From the NCBI GenBank assembly GCA_963971405.1, contig OZ020493.1:248001-312000 (forward strand): a DNA stretch of 64,000 nucleotides, given 5' to 3'. Positions within the stretch are counted from its first letter, which is position 1. Every line of letters begins with the position of its first letter. Positions 1 to 10,352 of the stretch are shown here, in pieces. The position numbers and the translations under genes were made by a program. Source of the stretch: Psococerastis gibbosa (taxonomy: Eukaryota > Arthropoda > Insecta > Psocodea > Psocidae). The notes beneath the pieces are model-generated. The model ran no database searches and was not told the DNA's origin. It saw nothing but the letters and a program-made list of their open reading frames with translations.

Positions 1-357
1 GTACTCAGGCTTCAAAAGAGGGGAGTGCGCTACATGTTAAAACTGGGACCTCGTGACAGTTGTCGCTCTCACTTCAAATCATTAAAAATCATGACAGCCC
101 CAAGTCTATACATATTTAGGTGCATCTTACATATCTTAAAGACTGAGGTGTGGGGGACATTTAAACAAAACGGGGACACTCACACCTACAACACGAGGCA
201 ACGGGGAGACCTTGTAAGGCCAGCGCCACGCACAGCCAAGTGTGAGCGACTGGATCCTATACTACAAGGTTTCGCCTACCTTAGAAAACTCCCGATTGAA
301 CTGAGAGCGGCGAGAAATGCTTCTAACTTCCCTGAAATGCTTAGAAACCATCTCTGA
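1..357 (+). pseudogene. 3' end of a LINE reverse transcriptase ORF (cut by window edge)
   Basis: The frame is open from base 1 and ends at a stop near 355. The peptide has the C-terminal layout of CR1/Jockey-superfamily LINE ORF2 proteins: an LQKRGVRYM segment, then a Cys-Arg motif (DSCR), a PSLYIF segment, the HTYNTRQR motif and a final LRKLPIELR block. These regions lie after the reverse transcriptase domain and have no catalytic residues. The element is cut on the left by the window edge, so its state upstream is unknown. It is followed by a short 3' UTR with a simple-repeat tail, as expected for this class. Assignment to the superfamily is firm; the clade is not. Confidence 0.8.
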
Positions 358-510
358 GAGAAAGCTTTCTACACTGTCACTGAGGCACTTGCACAATGAC
401 CATGACAGAACTACCTGATTTTGACGACACTCTGACGATTTTATCTTATACTTTACCTGTATTGTATAATTTAAAGGAAATATATATTGTATTGTATTGT
501 ATTGTATAGA
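358..510 (+). repeat. LINE 3' UTR with (TATTG)n tail
   Basis: Short AT-rich 3' UTR that ends in four tandem copies of TATTG/TTGTA at about 487-508. CR1- and Jockey-like LINEs often end in such short tandem tails instead of poly(A). The tail marks the probable 3' boundary of the LINE whose coding end is at 1-357. Confidence 0.6.
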
Positions 511-2680
511 CACATCTTACCATAGCAACAGAACCTACAGAAGACCATCTCCTGACATATTTGGCAATTTGTGTTTGCTCTAACTTGAGTTTCAAATTGT
601 TAATGTTGAACGAATGCGGTATGTAACAAAAACAACGCTTAGGCACCCTATGTTTGAAACCGGGAGTACGTTCAGGCGTTTTTCTCATTTAGCGTGGCTA
701 TCGTGGAGTTAGCACATTTACATATTGTCATCTAAATTGCATTTAAAAATCATTGGTAATATCGAAAGTTAGTGTGTTCTGTCCAAATCTCACAACCGGA
801 AATTGTACAAAAATTCAGTTAAAGTGCCCAACTCCATTTTATTCTTCTAAAAAACTAAATCCACCAACAAAACGTCCTCTCAAGTGTGACACTTGTCCCT
901 GATGCAGTTAAACAAAAACGTTTTTTGTTTTGTTTTTATGGATAGTGTTAGGTTAAGCTTAGTACGGTAGAATATGTAAACCTACTTTTTGCTGTTGTAT
1001 TTTCTATAACGAGCTGTATAGCCAAGAGTATAATCTATGTATCTACATGTAAAGTTGTAATAAGAAGTAAAAGTTGACAGTCTTTTTGCTTGCCCTATCA
1101 CATCTCCTGTAAAAATGTGACTATGCAATCGTGTCAGACTTTTATGAAATGATAATATGATGCTATCTCTTTTTAATCTTTTTTCTGTTCACTACCTAAT
1201 TGTTTTAGGTTGCTCAATTGAACTTGCGTATCTTACGCCTTGGTATGGGTAGGTCCAGTCAAGATAACAAACATATAGGTACAATATATCAACCGTCGAA
1301 TTATTAGAATGCATTTTTGCACTATGTACAGTCGCTATATATACGAGTGTTGTTTTCTTAAATAATTTGGAAATGTGACAGCAAAACCGCTCAGGCTACA
1401 TTCGGCTCAGCCCTTTGTGAAATTAATTAATACAATGAAACTTGTCCAATGGCAAACAAACCGAATTTAAGCATATTATTTAATAGAAAAAACATTAGCA
1501 GGTTGGTTTGCACATAGTGTACAAAAGGGTCGTGTTTGAAAACCTAGCTATTTTAATGCATTATTTGATTTATTTATACCGCTATTTTTTTATTTATTTT
1601 AGTTAAGGGCGTGAGGCCACGTTGGTGGCATATGCGCCAATAGGACTACGTTATCATAGTAATTATTTCCTTTTTAGAAGTAGTGTGTTGGAGAAAGGCA
1701 GAAAGTGAGATGACATTGCTAGCGTCGTCTCCCAGAATTAGAGTGTTGATTTTATGTTGTACATTGTACGGGCAATGTTAGTTGGGGCAATCTGTGAGTA
1801 TATTATGTTGCACAGTAAGTAGGCAACCACACTGGTTGCATTGGGGTGGTATGTCTAGTTATAAGGTATTTTTATTGATAAAAACGTCAATTAATGACCT
1901 GCCTTATGTATGGCACATTTGATAATTTAGTATTACAATAATTATGTCAATTCATACATTCATTAAATTGTTTGTAAGCGATTTAACCTTTTATAATAAT
2001 AAAGGATAGAAAAAACTGTCAAGTAGCCTATTCTGATATTAAGTTTAGTGCACTGTATGATATAAAATTATTTAGGTTATGTGTTTGCATTGCTGCTAAA
2101 TACGTGTGATTTGAAAATATCTTTGTACAGTACTTACTGTATGATATTATTGTACAGTATGTTATTATCACTCTGCTGACGTGGAAAACTCAATAGGTAG
2201 TTCAAATAGAACTCAAAAAGCAAATAAGCTCAGTATGATTTCGTTTCCACTATATGGGCTATTATTTCAAAATAAATATTTAAATTGAGTCCCATGGGGT
2301 AAAGTGAGAAATAGGCTAAAATGAGAAAGATAGAATATAGAGATAGAGAGAGATAGATAGCAATAGGAGCGCAGTAACATTAAGCAGCAGCGGGAGGTGA
2401 TCAGGATAGGAGCGAAATCGTCTCGCGATCGGCTCGGAGGTGCGGAACTGGTGCGGCCGCACTGGAGCGAAACTGCGTCACAAAGCGGTCATAACTCCTA
2501 ATTTGATAGTGATCGCGAGCTGCATGCGCTCTCATTCCAATCACATTTCGCTCCAGGTCCGAGCGCATTATGATCGTGTTTTGAGCCGATCTGTGCTATA
2601 CGGGGTGGTACTTGGCCATGCCAAAGTGTTGTTTGCAGTTCGTCTTAGGGAGTCGGAACCTATAAAAACTATGGGAGTAT
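511..2680. other. Gene-free AT-rich stretch
   Basis: I see no coding region that I can support here. The short frames around 2440-2799 look random. There is a GATA/GAGA-type microsatellite at about 2322-2361, and the sequence becomes more GC-rich from about 2365 to 2600. No transposon terminus was recognised. Confidence 0.5.
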
Positions 2681-2689
2681 GTGTCAGTG

Positions 2690-3960
2690 AGCAATGAGCA
2701 AGTAATATATACTATAAGGGATTGTAAAGGTAAGGAATGGAAAGTTTGTTCTGGACGGTTTGCATTAAGGAACATGACAAGAATATCAGATAATCCCACA
2801 GCACTATCAATTTACTACTCCCTGATTCTAAGCCATATAGCATATGGAATTGCTCTCCGGGGAGCAAGCTCTAAGTACAATCATGAGAGAATTTTTAAAC
2901 TTCAGCCTAGAGTCATGTCGTCCACATTGCAAAAGAATAGGTATTGCAACGGTAACCATTCTCCATGTTCTGGAAGTGTGCAAGGTGTATAGCACCTTGC
3001 CTGGACTGGGTGACACTCATCAAGGCCGTAGGCAAGGGGGGGGCTTATTGCCCCCCCCCCCCCCCGAACAGGGCCCCCTGTTTGTAGCAATATGTATATG
3101 CATTCCTTTGTAAGCTTTGCTGCTGTAAAACCCCGCTGTTTAGCACTTATAGGAGGATTTTTTTTTCCCCCGGGGGAGACCCCTGAGTCCCCCTCTTTGG
3201 GTTAAATGCAATATGATTTCTATGAGTAAGCATTCCTTTGTAAGCTTTGTAAAATCTATCCTTGACTCCTGTTAAAATGCGTAAAACCCCACTATTTTGC
3301 ACTTATATTTTCAAATTTTCCTCCGGGGGAGACCTCCGGACCCCCCTGTTTGTAGCAATGTGAATATGCATTCATTTGTAAGCTTTGCTGCTGTAAAACC
3401 CCACTGTTTAGCACTTATAGGTGGATTTTTTCCCCCGGGGGTGCCCCCGGGCCTCCCCTTTGGGTTAAAATGCAATATTATTTCTATGCAATCTAAACCG
3501 TCGTTATGATAACATTACGATTTAGTCCGCAAATCCGCAAAATATTATATGCCAATGTTCACACCAAAGCTAATCCCGCCTATATATTGATGTTTGGTGT
3601 GCCTATGCCATCATATATATACTCAGTAACACCATTACTTCAAAAGAATACACTAGATACAATTGAATTCTTAAGAATTTTTTTTTTACACTGGATAGGA
3701 TCACAGTTGCCGCAGCCACCCCCGAAAAATAATCCTGACTACGGGCTTGACACTCATGCATATGGTACTAGGGTCAGGGATGACCTTCAGATCCCTAAAC
3801 ATAGAAACAGTACGTATGAGGGTTAACCAGCTAATGCAGGTGCTAGACACTGACAAGGACATTAGAGAGGTGGAGGAAATGATTGCTTTCTGAAGTAAAT
3901 TAAAGAGGCACCTCATAAGCGAATGCTTGTATGTGAAGGACATGATGGGGAACTACTAAC
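2690..3960 (+). pseudogene. LINE reverse transcriptase C-terminal relic, split by an insertion
   Basis: Frames between 2690 and 3020 read like the region after the RT domain of a LINE ORF2 (YYSLILSHIAYGIALRG, then a CRPHCKRIGI-type segment after a frameshift). The same protein region resumes at 3748-3826 with DTHAYGTRVRDDLQIPKHR and continues, out of frame, to a KLKRHLISECL-like end near 3935. The block from 3021 to 3747 is unrelated repeat DNA lying inside the relic. At least two frameshifts and the insertion make it a pseudogene. It resembles the family at 1-357 but the identity was not measured. Confidence 0.65.
3021..3747. repeat. C/G-rich insert with three degenerate 130-140 bp subrepeats
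   Basis: The block opens with long G and C runs (3036-3066) and contains three related units. The anchor GCATTCCTTTGTAAGCTTTG occurs at 3100, 3230 and (one mismatch) 3369. Each unit also carries a CCCCGGGGG-type palindromic core. The 10-mer TGACACTCAT lies on both sides (3011-3020 and 3748-3757), inside what was one LINE reading frame, so the block looks like an insertion with a 10-bp target duplication. The family was not identified. Confidence 0.55.
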
Positions 3961-4162
3961 TAGACAGCCGGTGTTTGCATGCTTGTCAGTGCAGACATAA
4001 AACCCTACCTACCAAATCAAATTTGAACGGGCCTTAGGCCAATCATATGTCAACTGATTGAAACAAGCATGCATGCTTACGGAATTATTGGAATAAACTT
4101 CGTACTACGTTCGTTTCAATTGCTTCAAATACAAAACAGTGCAAATACTACTGGCTACTTAA

Positions 4163-6148
4163 ATTCTCAGTAGATTATCCCCTGATCCCATGCTTAAAGT
4201 GAAGCATAAAAGCCTCCTTATAACTGTAAGGGACAAATGTAACTTGTGGAAAAGGGAGGACATCGAGCGTAAAATTTCAAAGTCTAAAAATGCCTCGAGA
4301 ATGACTTGGAAAATAATAAATAAATTCAGAAACCCGTCTTCACTGCCACGGGCTGTAAATCGCATCAGATTAGGGAGTAATATAATATCCGACCCAACAG
4401 CCATTGGAAACGAACTGAATAACTTCTTTTTGAGTAGTGTTTCAGACTTGGTTAGGCAATTGAGGGTAAATGGACCAATTGGCATGACCAACCAACCATC
4501 GAACCCCCCATTGGTTCCACACTCGCTGTTCCTTGCTCCAGTCACTACAGATGAGCTTGAGCTCGTAGTAAAGTCACTGAGGGGCTCTTCTGCGGCGGGG
4601 GCTGACGAGATTCCTGTGTGGCTGGCGAAGACGGCATGCCCAGCTATCATACCACCCCTGGAAGAATGCATTAATGCTTCCCTGTCCAGTGGTGTCTTTC
4701 CTGACTGCTTCAAAAGGGCAATAGTTGTGCCTGTTTACAAAAAGGGTGAACGAGACCAGCTGAGTAGCTACCGTCCAATTAGCATTCTCCCATCACTATC
4801 CAAAATTTTAGAAAATTTAGAAATTCTAGACTGATGTCTTTTCTCGAAGATAACAATCTCTTATCCCCGTGTCAACACGGTTTTCGCAAAGGCAAGTCCA
4901 CAAACGACGCATGCATTGATCTTATTGACAAGATCCTGAAAATTTTGGACGAAAAAAATGTAGCACTTGGCATATTCTGTGACCTTTCCCGTGCTTTTGA
5001 CACATTGAATCACGATAAGCTTCTACTCACCCTAGAAAGTATGGGAGTGAGAGGGGTAGCAAATGACTGGTTTCGTTCTTACCTAACAAGCCGGGATCAG
5101 AAGGTGCTGGACGGCGACACCTGGTGTCCTGTACCTACAGGCGTCCCTCAGGGTAGTATCCTTGGGCCAACCCTCTTCCTCGCGTACATCAATAATTTCG
5201 AACGTGATTCCTCGCGTACATCAATAATTTCGAACGTGATTCCTCGCGTACATCAATAATTTCGAACGTGACACCATGCCTTCCCCTTGGGACCTATTTC
5301 TCAGCCTATACGTAGACGATGCATCCATATTGATTCCAGCGCCGGACAACCCTACGGCCCAAACGCGTGGTTGTTCCACCTTAAATGCAGTTTCAGGTTG
5401 GCTAAAAGCTCATGATCTTGTTTTTAACGCACAAAAGACAGAATTTATGACATTTCAGTTAGCCAACCTCAACAAGGAAGCAATTAACTTGGTTTCCGAT
5501 GGAATAGATCTTCCAGCTGCTCTTACCGTGTCTTTTCTGGGCCTTAATATTGATCATATATTGACCTGGCGACCACACATTCACAAGTTATGCGCTAAAT
5601 TATCTTCCTGTGTCTTCCTCCTGCGCACTCTGCAGCCTCTCGTTAGCCAAGACGTACTAAAAATAGTTTATTTTGCTGTTTTTGACTCCAGAATGCGCTA
5701 TGGGATAGCAACCTGGGGAAGCGCCACTGAGTCCGATCGGGTTTTCAAAGTCCAAAAGCGTGCCATTAGAGCTCTTATTGGGACATGGGATCAACGAGTG
5801 TCTTGTCGACCCTTATTCGAGAAACTCGATATCCTCCCTCTGGCATCAGTGTTTATACTCGAGACCCTGACGTATACTCGTAGGCACTTGCACAAATATG
5901 CTTTTAATGCAGAAACTCACCACCATCAGACACGGAGTGGGGGTGACTTGCACCAGGAGCAATACCGTACAGCCGCCATGGGAAATTCACCCCACCACTT
6001 AGGTGCGAGGTTGTATAACCACCTACCCAGCCCCCTAAGGCTTCCAACTTTAACACCATCCCAATTTAGGAAGGGCGTGATTAGGCTTCTTGGTGTGAAC
6101 CGCCCTTACTCCGTGCCTGAATTTTTTGACCACAACTACCACAGTTGA
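4163..6148 (+). pseudogene. 5'-truncated CR1/Jockey-superfamily LINE, reverse transcriptase ORF
   Basis: This encodes the ORF2 protein of a non-LTR retrotransposon without its N-terminal endonuclease. Three frame segments together cover the RT: 4163-4834 (thumb-proximal N-terminal part, SSAAGADEIP, YRPISILPSLSKILE), 4834-5259 (HGFRKGKST, FCDLSRAFDTLNHDK with the motif A Asp, TGVPQGSILGP as motif B) and 5276-6148 (LYVDDA, the YxDD catalytic box, then the C-terminal CRPLFEKLDILPL region). The breaks are a small indel near 4815-4825 and a 32-bp triplication at 5179-5271. The RT core is otherwise well kept, which suggests a fairly recent insertion. A 136-bp 3' UTR follows. Confidence 0.9.
5179..5271 (+). 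repeat. 32-bp tandem triplication inside the RT ORF
   Basis: CTCGCGTACATC recurs at 5179, 5211 and 5243, giving a perfect 32-bp period with the third unit ending at about 5271. Two added units are 64 bp, which is 1 modulo 3, so the array shifts the RT frame between motif B and the YVDD box. Confidence 0.9.
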
Positions 6149-6284
6149 GTTTATATCTTATGTACCGTATTATATGTTTCTGTGTTTCTGTTTGACGTAA
6201 TAGAGTTGTAACGACGCCGAGAGTACCATTCTATTTTTAAAATGGCCAATACATGACTTATGACTTACTTATGACTTATGACCA
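6149..6284 (+). repeat. LINE 3' UTR with ATGACTT repeats
   Basis: This follows the RT stop codon and ends in a degenerate tandem array of ATGACTT/ACTT units at about 6250-6284, taken as the 3' tail of the LINE at 4163. Confidence 0.6.
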
Positions 6285-7899
6285 CAAGCATAAACTATTT
6301 TTTTAGCTTATCATTGCATTTACAGTTTACGCAGTTTTTGACTATCCGAACGATTATGTTATTCTGTGATCCGAACCATTACGTTAGAGCAATTTATTTC
6401 AATTATATTTTGACTTTATAGTTTATTGATCATTCAATAATAATAAATAAATAACCAGGCACCAGTGAAAAATAACTAAAACATGGATTGCTTTGGCTAC
6501 CCGGACAACGGATTCCTGTTTTACTATTTACTAGAAAAGGAATACGCCAATTCCAAAGGGGGGCTGACATTCCAACGGTATGACGTCATCAGATAGGTAT
6601 TCCGGAATTCCTTAGTCTAGTGTTACCCACAGAGGACGGGTTCAGTTTGAAACCCAAGTGTAATTACCATTACCAGGTGTAGGGCCAACTGCAAGCAACC
6701 GGTCTGTTGACCTGCCATTTCGTCATCTACACTCCTACATGGATGGCGGAGTGTATAGTTAACAGGGATGACGGTCTGTGGACAGACATTATGCTGCCCA
6801 AACTTACAAGGTAAGTGCAGAACAACTAACTTTTCATTTACTACAGGGACAAGTGGAAGAATGGAAAATAAATAGGGAATAGATAATAAAGATAATAATG
6901 GCTCAGCATTGTCAACTACACGTTTCAGCAAGCAAAAATTAGGAGTTTTAGCACAACTTATTGTAACAACCCGATTTAGTTAAATCGAAATAAACGTTGA
7001 AAATTAACCGTTTATGCAGAAACCCACTAATATTACTTATAAACCTTCAGTGCATTTGCCAAAAAGTGGGGGAAACCCATCAATAACAAAAATACACCTC
7101 ATCAATGATTCCAGACTTGATGACCCAGAAGATGACAATACGGCATTTTATGATGTTTATTACATTGAAATACCACAAATTTACAACTAACTAAACTAAT
7201 CTCCTACGAATCCTGCATTGCGAATTTACACTTTCGGAAATTTAAATTTCTTAATTACGTACTAACACGTTTTCCCTTTGCAGCTTTTACTTAAATCATC
7301 AACTGCCAGAATTAGCGGCCCCCCGCTATTCCCTGCGATTCTGCAAAGGAGACATCCGTGAGCCCTAATTGTAATAACATACCTCCCCGTCAGGTGTAGG
7401 TATGACACCGACTTATAGCCTACATAGGTGTGTAAGTATAGTCCACGCAAAATGAGAAAAGTATGGACATGGAATGTTTTGATCCTGTCCAACACTGTAA
7501 AAATATTCCTTGCACCATTTTGTGTTGTCAAGTCAAGTCCAGTCAAAACTTGCAATGGCAAGATTGAATCAGTACCAAAGATATCGGCTGTCGCAACACA
7601 TCGTTTATATTTCTTTTACAAATCTTATAAATCTTATTAAATCCTTATAAATCTTTTGTCCCGCGCCTGTGTGTTTGTGCCCTGCCTGTGCAATACACGG
7701 ATACTCGTCATCGTCCAGGTCTGCAAGTGGTACGTTGGTACGTTTATTATTATACTATGCCTTGCAACCTCAGATCTGGGGAGGGAAAATCTCAAAAAGA
7801 CAATTCATCTAGCCATAAGTGCTACCCTCGCACGCCCATGGCATGAGGGGGCACTACTTTATATATGTACCGAGAAAAAATGTAAAGAAATTACACGGA
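6285..7899. other. Gene-free stretch
   Basis: No coding region was supported. A splice-donor-like AAG/GTAAGT lies at about 6809-6816 after a moderately GC-rich stretch (6640-6810), but no matching exon was found. The region ends in a (TTA)n run at 7900-7919, where the next LINE begins. Confidence 0.4.
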
Positions 7900-7920
7900 T
7901 TTATTATTATTATTATTATA

Positions 7921-8117
7921 ATGAAGTTACTTTGGCGACTGTCCATTCTATACTGTTAGACCTCAGCGACCAGATAAAAACTATGAGTAATGAAATGAAG
8001 TCAGTCAAAGACTCTCAGGCTTTCTTGTCCGATGCCTTTAATGATCTAAAAACAAAAATTGAGTTGATGCAAAATAAAAATGAGGAAAGTGAAAGAGAGT
8101 TACAGCGACTAAAAAGT
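7921..8117 (+). pseudogene. LINE ORF1, coiled-coil part left of the insertion
   Basis: The frame from about 7921 to 8117 encodes a heptad-rich, charged segment (MSNEMKSVKDSQAFLSDAF, then ESERELQRLKS), typical of the coiled coil by which LINE ORF1 RNA-binding proteins oligomerise. It stops being LINE sequence at 8117, where the poly(T) of the insert starts. The same reading phase resumes at 10216 after the insert, where RLKS is repeated. The N-terminal part of ORF1 is missing because the element is 5'-truncated. Confidence 0.7.
8104..8117 (+). repeat. Left copy of 14-bp target-site duplication
   Basis: AGCGACTAAAAAGT at 8104-8117 is repeated exactly at 10216-10229. Both copies encode the same RLKS residues in the same phase of the host LINE ORF1, and the left copy is followed directly by a 13-base T run. 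This is the signature of target-primed reverse transcription. Confidence 0.92.
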
Positions 8118-10215
8118 TTTTTTTTTTTTTAATTACACCATAGCGCTAGGCTTCCGCCATCAGCTTTCTTGCAGCCCAATACAACACATAATCTGGTGAA
8201 CCTCTGCTACTGACAAGAGCCTGGCACGTCTTATGATGATTTCTAGTACTAGTACTAGTACTATGGTGCAGCCAGTGCGGGTGAGATTGCTCACGATTTT
8301 CCTGCATTGCAGAATATCAAAGTCCTCGTTGTGTTCGTAGCTAGCAATCGACGAGATGGCAGCCTGAGAGTCAACGAAGACGACGACTTTTCTATTTTCC
8401 CATTGCAATTCTGCAATTTTCCTCAGAGCCAGCAGAATAGCACTTACTTCCCCATTATAGTTTGTAGCTAACTTCCCGACTGGCGCAGCTAGGACGAAAA
8501 ATTTAGAGTACACTTTTGATTTTCAGACTGGGCGGCAGGCTTCGGAACAGGACGCTGGTGTCTTAGCCCTGACACCTGGATTGACGGGCCTGAAGATCGG
8601 GGCAGACCCCGAACGCTCAGACCAGAAAGATCACCAGGAGAGAACAGACGACACTTAGGTTCGCAGCTTCTTGCGGGGAAGACCACCCAACGTATGATCC
8701 CAGATTTTAAATGGGACATCTCTACTCTGAGGCGACGAGAGGACGGACTAAAATTACCCGAAAAGTGTTGCGATGATGTAGGTTGGAATACACCACCCAG
8801 TCAGCTAAACATAGGTCTCCGGAAATTTAGGCTAGGGAAAGGGCATGACTGCGAGTATTGTGGGTGGTGGGGGAAGTCGGCACTTGAGGTAGCGTTGCAC
8901 GTGCTATGCATTAGTGTCAGCAAAATTGAGGCCGTTGCTATAAGTGTGGAATACCAGCGAATGAAACTGGCTCGACCAAACCTTTGCGTTCATCAGTTGA
9001 AGAAATACCTTAAAGAGATGACAGGGTTGTGGAAAGGCGGGGGTGAATTTTGTAGCCCACATTGGCGCCTTTTTTGCCATTGGGAGGCGCTTGGTGGCTA
9101 TACCGACTACGTTGATCCCGCAACCATCCAGGAGGAGGCACAGAAATGGTTAGGCACGTGGTTGGACCTGGGGGGACCTTTTGGAACCGAACAATACACG
9201 CAGGATATCTACGACGCTGCATGTGCTTACCTACGTGAGGAATGGAAAGAGAAAGAGGTCTACCCCACACTCGATGAATGGCTCCTCGCAGGGCATTGGG
9301 TGCGCGGCAAAGCCGGCACCGGGTCTGTGGGGAACGTCTGGGTTGGTGGTAAGCGTCGGCGTACCAGAAGGTTCAAAGGGCTTGATGCGGTCATTAAGAC
9401 GGACAAGGATCTAGCAGAGGAGTTACTAAGCATTACACCAGACTCGATAGTGGTAATGGAGAAATCGGAGCCGGGTAAGATAAGACCGGTGGTGAAAGCG
9501 GGGAATGAAGTCTTCCGGAAAATGGACTTCCTGTCAGAGGTGGTGGAGATGGGTCTGATGGGCTCCCGGAGTTCCACACTCTTCGCAGGTGCTAGGGGGA
9601 ACGAAGAGTTAGATACCACGATGATAGATTTAATGGATGACGAAACTCTATATAACGTACCCCTTGACCAAGGGGGGTTTGATCAACATCAATCTAAGGC
9701 CACGATAGCCGCTGTTCTAAGGGCCATCTACACCACAGTCTTCTGTAGAGCCGGGGTACCTGAGGTTTACCGGGATGTGTACAAGAAACTATGGCTCAGC
9801 ATTTTCCATCCTAAAACTCACTGGAGCCTTGACGGTAAACAACAGCCCTGGCTTAACGGTATCCCAAGCGGATGGAGATGGACGGCCCTGCTAGATACTA
9901 TTTTGAACATAGCTTCGTTTAGGGTGTGCTGCAAGTACATGAGGGACTATTTTGGAATACCTAGTCCCATACAATTCTTCTGCGCGCAAGGGGACGACGT
10001 GTTATTCGTCACACCCTACCTCGATATGGTAGAACATCTCGTCTTTGTCTATGGGCTGGTCGGTTATGATGTCCATCCGCAAAAGACCTATATAAGCAAG
10101 ACTCGGGCGGAATTCCTTCGGCGAAGCTATGAAAGAAGGAAGGTAGTGGGCTACATCTGCCGCACCCTGACGGGGTTGCTGTATAGAAACCCTATTGCCC
10201 CGATGGCCATAAGTA
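8118..10215. mobile_element. Chimeric retrotransposed insert: LINE tail plus RNA-virus RdRp
   Basis: The 2,098-bp block lies between two perfect 14-bp direct repeats. Reading left to right it has poly(T) (8118-8130), an antisense LINE 3' end with an RNase H remnant (8131 to about 8517), and a sense viral RdRp frame (about 8520-10215). Poly(T) at the left edge shows that the retrotransposed RNA lay on the minus strand with its poly(A) at 8118. The LINE RNase H is in that orientation but the virus is inverted to it. The simplest reading is a template switch of a LINE reverse transcriptase from its own RNA to viral RNA, possibly with twin priming. Confidence 0.85.
8131..8517 (-). pseudogene. LINE 3' end with RNase H remnant (antisense part of the chimera)
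   Basis: The minus strand from about 8517 to 8160 reads as an RNase HI fold of LINE type. It shows ATNYNGEVSAILLAL, which places the catalytic Glu, and VVVFVDSQAAISSI, which places the second catalytic Asp. The first Asp-containing strand is missing, because the LINE sequence stops at about 8505-8525 where the viral frame begins. Downstream, a TAGTAC triplet array (about 8241-8262) and frame slippage spoil the region with the His loop. Poly(A) on the minus strand follows at 8130-8118, so this is the source LINE's 3' end. Its family differs from that of the host LINE, which lacks RNase H. Confidence 0.7.
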
Positions 10216-10352
10216 AGCGACTAAAAAGTGAAAATCTCTACTTGCATAGGCAAATGAGAGCCATCAATGATAACATGCTAAATCTTGAACAGAAAATGAG
10301 GGCGGACAGCATAGAAATTCCTGGCGTAGAGTGCAAAAAGAATGAAAAATAG
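8694..10352 (+). CDS. Endogenous viral element: RNA-dependent RNA polymerase, fused to LINE ORF1
   Basis: Residues 1-507 look like a viral RdRp; the last 45 residues belong to the host LINE ORF1, entered in frame at 10216. RdRp motifs are present in order: motif F-like SEPGKIRPVV (258-267), motif A D325...D330 (LDQGGFDQ), motif B SGWRWTALLDTILN (392-405) and motif C GDD (433-435). All key residues are intact. The frame is also open upstream of the first ATG to 8520, about 58 codons. The motif style recalls totivirus/chrysovirus-like dsRNA viruses known from plant-feeding bugs; this comes from memory and needs a search. The frame ends at TAG 10350-10352, inside LINE-derived sequence. No other viral gene is present. 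Confidence 0.85.
   Translation: MIPDFKWDISTLRRREDGLKLPEKCCDDVGWNTPPSQLNIGLRKFRLGKGHDCEYCGWWGKSALEVALHVLCISVSKIEAVAISVEYQRMKLARPNLCVHQLKKYLKEMTGLWKGGGEFCSPHWRLFCHWEALGGYTDYVDPATIQEEAQKWLGTWLDLGGPFGTEQYTQDIYDAACAYLREEWKEKEVYPTLDEWLLAGHWVRGKAGTGSVGNVWVGGKRRRTRRFKGLDAVIKTDKDLAEELLSITPDSIVVMEKSEPGKIRPVVKAGNEVFRKMDFLSEVVEMGLMGSRSSTLFAGARGNEELDTTMIDLMDDETLYNVPLDQGGFDQHQSKATIAAVLRAIYTTVFCRAGVPEVYRDVYKKLWLSIFHPKTHWSLDGKQQPWLNGIPSGWRWTALLDTILNIASFRVCCKYMRDYFGIPSPIQFFCAQGDDVLFVTPYLDMVEHLVFVYGLVGYDVHPQKTYISKTRAEFLRRSYERRKVVGYICRTLTGLLYRNPIAPMAISKRLKSENLYLHRQMRAINDNMLNLEQKMRADSIEIPGVECKKNEK
10216..10229 (+). repeat. Right copy of 14-bp target-site duplication
   Basis: Exact copy of 8104-8117. The two copies start 2,112 bp apart, a multiple of three, so the LINE ORF1 phase is kept across the insertion. 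Confidence 0.92.

Noticed and set aside
2440-2799. Short frames on both strands
   Set aside because: No conserved motif and no plausible start context; likely random in a locally GC-richer patch.
4159-4713. 184-codon open frame on the minus strand
   Set aside because: It is antisense to a clearly coding LINE RT frame and has no family motifs.
9260-9619. 119-codon minus-strand frame inside the RdRp
   Set aside because: It is a shadow of the RdRp frame; no motif, and RdRp motifs on the plus strand are unambiguous.
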